This document shows positions 60,501-64,000 of a stretch of DNA of 64,000 nucleotides, one piece after another (position 1 is the stretch's first letter; every line of letters begins with the position of its first letter). The notes under the pieces are model-generated. The model saw only the letters and a program-made list of their open reading frames with translations. It was not told the origin of the DNA and searched no databases. The DNA is from Pararge aegeria (taxonomy: Eukaryota; Arthropoda; Insecta; Lepidoptera; Nymphalidae). Both the position numbers and the translations under genes were made by a program. The stretch spans positions 6,448,001-6,512,000 of the forward strand of contig NC_053183.1 in assembly GCF_905163445.1 (NCBI RefSeq). Reading direction: 5' to 3'.

Positions 60501-62877
60501 TTTAAGATTAGGTTATGTTAGGTTATTTTTGTATTATACAGGTAAACAATTATTTTTTTCAATTTTTTCCGAAGACTAAAATTGTTTACCCCTTCATTAA
60601 GCGCGCGACCTGATATTAGTTTGTTTACATTTAGTCCGGGGATATATTGGTCGCAATTTAGATAGCAATCTTCCGACATCCGACTGTTTTCCAGTATTTT
60701 GAGATGAGATCGCATAAGCAAACTTGGTTAAACATCTCACAGTAGGCACACAGGTCTCGTTTCTTAAAAAGTAGAATTACTTTACACCGCGGCAAAGGCA
60801 AACAGAAATACTTCGTTAATTTTATAATAAAAAGAAACTCACCAAATCCCATTACAGCAAACAGGCCCATGATCGAAAGCCAGACCACGGGTTTGATCAC
60901 CCAACGTAGCAAGAGTATGTAGATGAAGCAAAGCAATACCACAGCGACCAACGCTCCGGCCATGTACCATCTGGACTGGACCAGGTCTTGCACTATTTTC
61001 GACGACAACTGCTCACATAATACAATGGAATATTACTATCGGTATCATTAAAAAAAAATAACGGCTTATCAATACTTTTGTCGTTTTAATATATACGCAA
61101 GGTAACACTGTTAAGCTGTTGGCTCCACTTGAATATGACAGATGTTTTTACAAAGAAAAGCCAGGTGGTAAATTTCAATACCAGGTATCCTAACAGACAT
61201 CTAAACAAACTCTTACTTCCCGTTTCAAAAACTGCTTCTTATCGCAAAAATTGTTATTGTATGTCTATTAAGATATACAACAATTTGCCTGATCAATTGA
61301 AAGAATTAACTTTTAATGCGTTCAAGAGAAAACTGCATAAATGGCTAGTTAGTAAGTGTTTTTACTCTGTAAGTGATTTTTTTTAATAGACTTTATATAA
61401 TTTATTGAATGAAATTTTATACTAATTAATATTTTATAATGATTTTACTATTAGACAAAAAAATTTACTGACATATTAATACCGAATAAATTAGTTTACA
61501 TATGCATTTTATATATTTTATATGATTTATGTTGAACTTTTATTAATTAATTTATTGATTCATGAATTTGGTATCATATGAAAATCTTTCATATTTTGCT
61601 ACAGTTCATAAACAAAATAAACTAAGCTAAATAAACTAAAACATAACTAAATAAATATGAATTGTAATTATATAGCTTTAATGAAATTAATTGTAATTAA
61701 TCAAATTCTGAATGGTATTAATTATTTTTAAGTTAAGATTTGCATGCCTTTAAATGGGCTAAACATTGTTCTGTATAACTTTTTGTAACACTATAATTTG
61801 ACATATTGTTTTGCAAATAAATGATTATGATTATGATTATGATTATGATTGACTTCCCAGCATAATCATAAAATATAAATAAAGAGTGAAGGCGAGTTCG
61901 TTGGCTATGCCTGGAAAGGGAAAGTGTATGAATGCCTCACTCCAGAGTTTACGAGAAGAGGTTTTCTTTTAAAAACTTTTTAGATTTAGTCACTATACTC
62001 ACTACCAATACCAGGCCTCATAGTTTAAAGACGCAGCCAGGAAAGCTTACTTGAAACATAAAATATTCGTAGGCATTGCTTTTCATCGTTATGAAATACT
62101 TACTTTCAATAAGATATTAGATTTTTTTCAGTATTATTATGCACTTTTAGTTGAAAGCAAAGAAAAAAAGTGCTTCGGATATGTATTTGATGAAGAAGCA
62201 TTGTAACTTGAATCAGAAGAGGAGAGAGACTTCGCAGTAAATGTAATGTTTGCTCACAAAAAAATGTACAGAAGAAAAATATAAACTAAAAAAGCACTAT
62301 AGCGTAAAACAATAAGAAATAGGATTAATGAAAATTCTTTTACGGTTTTGAATGCAATATCTACTTTACAGACAGAGCGTTAACAAAAGGAGATAAAATT
62401 ATTATAAACAAACTTTGATGTTCTTTGCGTTTTTTTTTGTGCAAAGAACTATCTTCTATTCTCCGATTTACTCAAAATGTGGATACATTTTGGGTATATC
62501 AGAGAATAGAAATTAATACATTTTAAGGATGCAATCTACTATGGATAAGTAGGACGATTGTGTTAGGTAGTTCGTATACTTACAGTTCATATTATACATT
62601 ACGACTACACTTACACAATCGCACTTATGATTTTAAACTTCATGAATTTCATAGTAAGAATGAATGTTTGCATGCACATAACTACATTATTTTTAACGAT
62701 ACATTCAAGAGTTATTATTATCAATGAAATTAATAGGATTGATTGGATTCTAATCATAAGATCATACTTTACCTGTTTAAATCCAAGCAAGTTGGTGAGT
62801 TGTTCAAGCACCTCCATTTGTGACGTCACGTAACACCTCCGTAGCAGCTGTGACGTTTAGAAAGCACCGACCCAACA
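48546..62877 (-). CDS. choline transporter-like protein (SLC44/CTL2-4 type), copy B, 5' end outside window
   Basis: Tandem paralogue of copy A. Visible exons in gene order: 62773-62877 (LGRCF, frameshifted), 60843-61008, 59742-59967 (FLRSRINIAIALIREGSK), 54098-54278, 52237-52375 (extracellular loop with cysteines, APCNPLTF), 51520-51673 (SGVTDMMLASTFSTWYW), 50421-50712 (EYIDHKVKKYDNP, CVMCFCKCMFWCLE, NAYIMCAVHGKNFC), 49550-49775, 48546-48646 (EDCERNDGSPEKPYF, MSKNLMKILGKRNK, stop). All junctions from 61008 to the stop are phase-consistent. The exons of 226, 154 and 166 bases have the same lengths as in copy A. The first exons (membrane segment 1 and the start of the first loop) lie beyond base 64000. 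Because of the frame break the copy may be a pseudogene, unless the break is an assembly error. Otherwise the C-terminal half is intact and typical of CTL2/CTL4. Confidence 0.85.
48855..49150 (+). pseudogene. RTE-type LINE 3' fragment
   Basis: In plus frames the segment ends with VSGSRWMQPEQDRS (about 49050-49091), the usual C-terminal words of RTE-like polymerases, then 'GGGTTGATACGATGATTATA', the usual 3' tail. It lies in the last intron of transporter copy B. It has no complete domain. Confidence 0.5.
50001..50040. repeat. perfect hairpin, 18-base arms
   Basis: Positions 50001-50018 (AAAAAATTTGCAACTAGT) pair perfectly with 50023-50040 around the four-base loop TTGG. It lies in an intron of copy B. 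It may be a small foldback element. Confidence 0.7.
51316..51519 (-). pseudogene. LINE reverse transcriptase C-terminal fragment next to a splice donor
   Basis: The minus-strand frame contains FLIRTARIWNSLPASIF and YNMSTFKSRVNRHLLGK, the end of Jockey/CR1-like LINE ORF2 proteins. It begins directly at the splice donor of the copy B exon 51520-51673 and extends into the intron. The recognisable similarity starts within about 40 bases of the donor. The LINE piece is a truncated insertion in the intron and must have spared the GTGAGT donor. Confidence 0.6.
52020..52150. repeat. interspersed repeat, reverse of 31270-31520 family
   Basis: It contains 'CATAACACAAGCTACG', 'TTACTTTGGGGCTAGATGGC' and 'TGTCGTAGTATATTTATTTA', the reverse complement of parts of 31270-31370. 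It is an independent insertion in copy B, in the intron after the 52237-52375 loop exon. Confidence 0.55.
52470..52620. repeat. GC-rich repeat-like block
   Basis: GTGCGAGCGAGAGCGCGG and 'GCGTCCGCGTTCGGCAGCGC' mark a GC-rich patch with GAGCGA words, of a type often seen in lepidopteran repeats. It has no coding capacity that I can support. Confidence 0.3.
52860..53730 (+). pseudogene. mariner/Tc1-type transposase with internal deletion and frameshift
   Basis: The N-terminal part (52932-53171) carries helix-turn-helix sequence RRNGQTYRMISRVLRRPDST. After a frameshift at about 53165 the next frame (53168-53401) has VTVSERTVRRRFEEAGL. The last part (53452-53721) has WPARSPDMNPIEHVWDLLK, the conserved block with the final catalytic acid of DD(34)E enzymes, preceded by MQDNA-like residues. 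The central region with the first catalytic aspartate is mostly deleted and there is a stop at 53400. A small inverted word (CAGTAAACCGAGTTTACTG) lies at about 52864. The element sits in the long copy B intron between 52375 and 54098. Confidence 0.75.
54540..54925 (-). pseudogene. Jockey-like LINE 3' end, minus orientation
   Basis: The minus-strand frame reads STRFYNMIPKVILDLPMHKF and later LNDKVA, matching the final residues of a Jockey-type ORF2 protein. The plus view starts with TTTCAAGTAGGCCTAATATA and 'CGGAAGGCAGATTCTACCG', which is shared with 60061-60290. It is 5'-truncated, as usual for LINEs. Confidence 0.6.
54926..55640 (+). repeat. composite interspersed repeat, second copy
   Basis: Same order of blocks as 42705-43300, starting 'GACCGGGGGATGCTTTATAA', with a (GGAT)n run at about 55388-55419 and 'CGATTTGGCTAAAATTTGG' after it. 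It lies in copy B between the exons at 59742 and 54278, a different intron from the first copy. Confidence 0.6.
55641..56246. other. intron sequence with Helitron/SINE end words
   Basis: The stretch is AT-rich. Near 56219-56252 'GATGCAGACGAAGTTGCGTG' and 'GGTCAGCTAG' give another Helitron-like 3' end in plus orientation. No gene is seen. Confidence 0.4.
56247..57709 (-). pseudogene. Jockey-like LINE reverse transcriptase, decayed
   Basis: Minus-strand pieces, in order, are ISAKIPALVFENCHP (about 57520), VFCDLFKAFDCVDHKTF (about 56900-56952), MGVPQGSILAPFPFLVYIND (about 56787-56846), an FEDT where the catalytic YADD/FADD block is expected (about 56750), and ILQKRAVRSIYKL (about 56325-56365). 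The order is right for a non-LTR polymerase, but frames shift and stops intervene. A TA microsatellite lies at about 56540-56584. It is located in the largest intron of copy B. Confidence 0.7.
57688..58230 (+). pseudogene. LINE ORF2 C-terminal open frame, 180 codons
   Basis: This uninterrupted frame begins SLRRLQNFLP and contains LLLPILDYADVCY, RLQNLCIRFIFGLRK, HATHLWNLLPEHIRH and FKHNVKEHYLS. These are characteristic of the thumb and C-terminal region of Jockey/CR1-like ORF2 proteins. It lacks endonuclease and catalytic domains, so it is a 5'-truncated copy. The coding end is followed by an AT-rich 3' tail (58231-58420). It meets the oppositely oriented LINE at 57688-57709. Confidence 0.75.
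58231..59741. other. copy B intron, AT-rich
   Basis: A (TAAA)n run lies at about 58559-58586. Around 59050-59100 the word CCAACTGGAC repeats twice. No gene or named element is supported in the rest. Confidence 0.4.
60061..60505 (-). repeat. Jockey-like LINE 3' end with tRNA-like segment
   Basis: TTTCAAGTAGGCCTATTATA and 'GAAAGGCAGATTCTACCGAG' match 54540-54660. The minus strand ends in HKFKECIKIHLI and LNDEVA. At 60423-60500 a minus-strand tRNA-like part with GCAGGTTCAAATCCTGTC follows, as at 27440-27538. The association of this tRNA-like block with this LINE end suggests a related SINE. Confidence 0.55.
61125..61855 (+). pseudogene. LINE ORF2 C-terminal fragment with (GATTAT)n tail
   Basis: The frame 61129-61386 contains SIKIYNNLPDQLKEL and FKRKLHKWLVSKCFYSV, the end of a Jockey-like ORF2 protein, with a stop at 61384. 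The 3' untranslated part runs to a (GATTAT)n microsatellite at about 61823-61850, the usual tail of such elements. It is severely 5'-truncated and lies in a copy B intron next to the exon at 60843-61008. Confidence 0.65.
62773..62877 (-). pseudogene. frameshifted exon of transporter copy B
   Basis: The acceptor side reads TG TTG GGT CGG TGC, giving LGRCF as in copy A (40295-40374). The frame continues as NVTAATEVLRDVTNGG and then hits TGA at 62804-62806. The downstream part, in another frame, reads LEQLTNLLGFKQ and joins correctly to the next exon. The exon length is 105 (3n), whereas the phase of the family requires 3n+2 as in copy A (80). A single-base length change near 62805-62816 explains both. 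It is either a real mutation or a sequencing/assembly error. Confidence 0.7.
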
Positions 62878-64000
62878 CTGTTTCGTGTACACAAGCATGG
62901 ATTGGTTAGTTCGTGAGCTTAGAGCATCTATGTTAACTTAAGTAACACCTCCTATTAATTGCCGCCCTGTGTTCATCAACCTGAGGCGTGGGTTTTAAGT
63001 CGCATGTGCCTTTAATTACACAGTCAACATGCTGCTTGGCGGCAGACATAAACACTATGATTGGCGCTGGGATAGTTTCTGAGAAAAGGTCCGGATGCAG
63101 ATCTATGTATCATTTGCCCGATCCGATCATCGTATCATTCGCGGTACGGTATGAGGTTCCGATACAAAGCCGCGTGGAAACAGTTTTTTATTTCTACCAT
63201 ACAGCAGGTAAGCCCGGTACCATTTTAGACTGAATCATTACTTACCATGATAGCAGTCACAGACTAAATTGAGGAAGAATAAAAAAAAATAGTCCACTTT
63301 TATGTCAGCTCTCCAGTGATAATCGGAAAAATGTGATTCGATATAGAACGGGCTGTACCAGATTGGCGTATATATAATTATTATATGATGACGTTGAGTT
63401 TACGGCAGATCAGAACAGTTGTCAACACCCCTCCTATTCCCGCGAGCGAGGCGAATATGGTAATATATGGGAGAGCGGGCAGCAGCTTCCTCTGTGCTAC
63501 TACTACCATCTACTGCGATCAACAACCCGTTTGGCCAGCGATGTGATTATGGGCAAACCGTGCATTGCGAGAAATCTTTAGTAGGTACAGCAGTGGACTG
63601 TTATGGGATACCTATTATGCGATACAAATATACTATGTTACCTGAAGAGAGACCACAGCGAGATTCGAAGCTCAATAAGGTACGGTGGTTCGGATGCAGT
63701 GATCTAATCGGGCAAATGATACTATATCTGTACCTGGCTTTAGATAATCCCTCAAACCCTTAATAATTACTCCATACCTCAGCCTATGTAAAGTGGAAAG
63801 CTTTGGTACAGAAATACGTCGATCCAGTTATAGATAAAAAAGAATTCAATAGGTTTTCGTGACGATTTAAAATCACTGATGCGTCTTATGACTCACAAGC
63901 ACAACGTGCAACGTGACGATACCAATCTATGAGATAATTTCGATTATTCTCTTCATAATTTTCTGAGATTGTTGATTAGGTACGTGCTAGTATCATTAAC
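62878..64000. other. intron 5' of the first visible exon of copy B, repeat-rich
   Basis: No further transporter exon is seen, although copy A predicts four more upstream. About 63090-63240 is repeat-like ('GATCCGATCATCGTATCATT'). About 63436-63560 shares the CTACTACTACC and 'TATTCCCGCGAGCG' blocks in reverse with 31975-32110. The open frame across 63467-63763 has no known domain and overlaps this repeat. Confidence 0.4.

Noticed and set aside
63467..63763. 98-codon open frame as a possible gene
   Set aside because: It overlaps a block shared in reverse with 31975-32110 and has no known domain, so it is best explained as repeat.

Overview
This is nuclear DNA of an arthropod, very probably a lepidopteran (moth or butterfly). 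The sequence is AT-rich, the genes have many small exons with GT..AG introns, and the whole window is littered with fragments of the kinds of retroposon, Helitron-like, mariner and hAT repeat that are common in Lepidoptera. No bacterial, CRISPR, rRNA or convincing functional tRNA gene is seen. The species cannot be named from the sequence alone.

Layout. (1) Positions 1-22.3 kb contain no protein gene I can support. The stretch holds degraded retroelements, a Helitron-like element, several locally GC-rich islands, some clean palindromes and one weak promoter-plus-first-exon candidate. (2) Positions 22.3-30.1 kb carry a compact divergent pair of housekeeping genes: MED18 (Mediator head subunit) on the minus strand and EXOSC2/Rrp4 (RNA exosome cap subunit) on the plus strand. 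They share an intergenic promoter of roughly 0.9 kb. Both were rebuilt exon by exon with phase-consistent splice sites (221 and 299 residues). (3) Positions 31.0-45.1 kb (copy A) and 48.5 kb to beyond 62.9 kb (copy B) hold two tandem, same-strand (minus) genes of the choline-transporter-like family (SLC44, CTL2/CTL4 type). Exon order, phases and several exon lengths are the same in both copies.

Both transporter copies show a possible defect. Copy A lacks a recognisable exon for the last large extracellular loop, and the exons on either side of the gap cannot be joined in frame. The place where it should lie is full of transposon debris. Copy B has the loop exon, but its exon carrying the 'LGRCF' motif contains a frameshift and an in-frame stop. 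The 5' exons of copy B lie outside the window. These two observations, together with a 76-bp-arm foldback element and a 44-bp duplication in the MED18 5' region, are the most useful leads.

The introns and spacers also hold an internally deleted mariner/Tc1-type transposase, a hAT transposase fragment with a TIR-like end, and several non-LTR retrotransposon pieces on both strands, including two that meet head-to-head near 57.7 kb.
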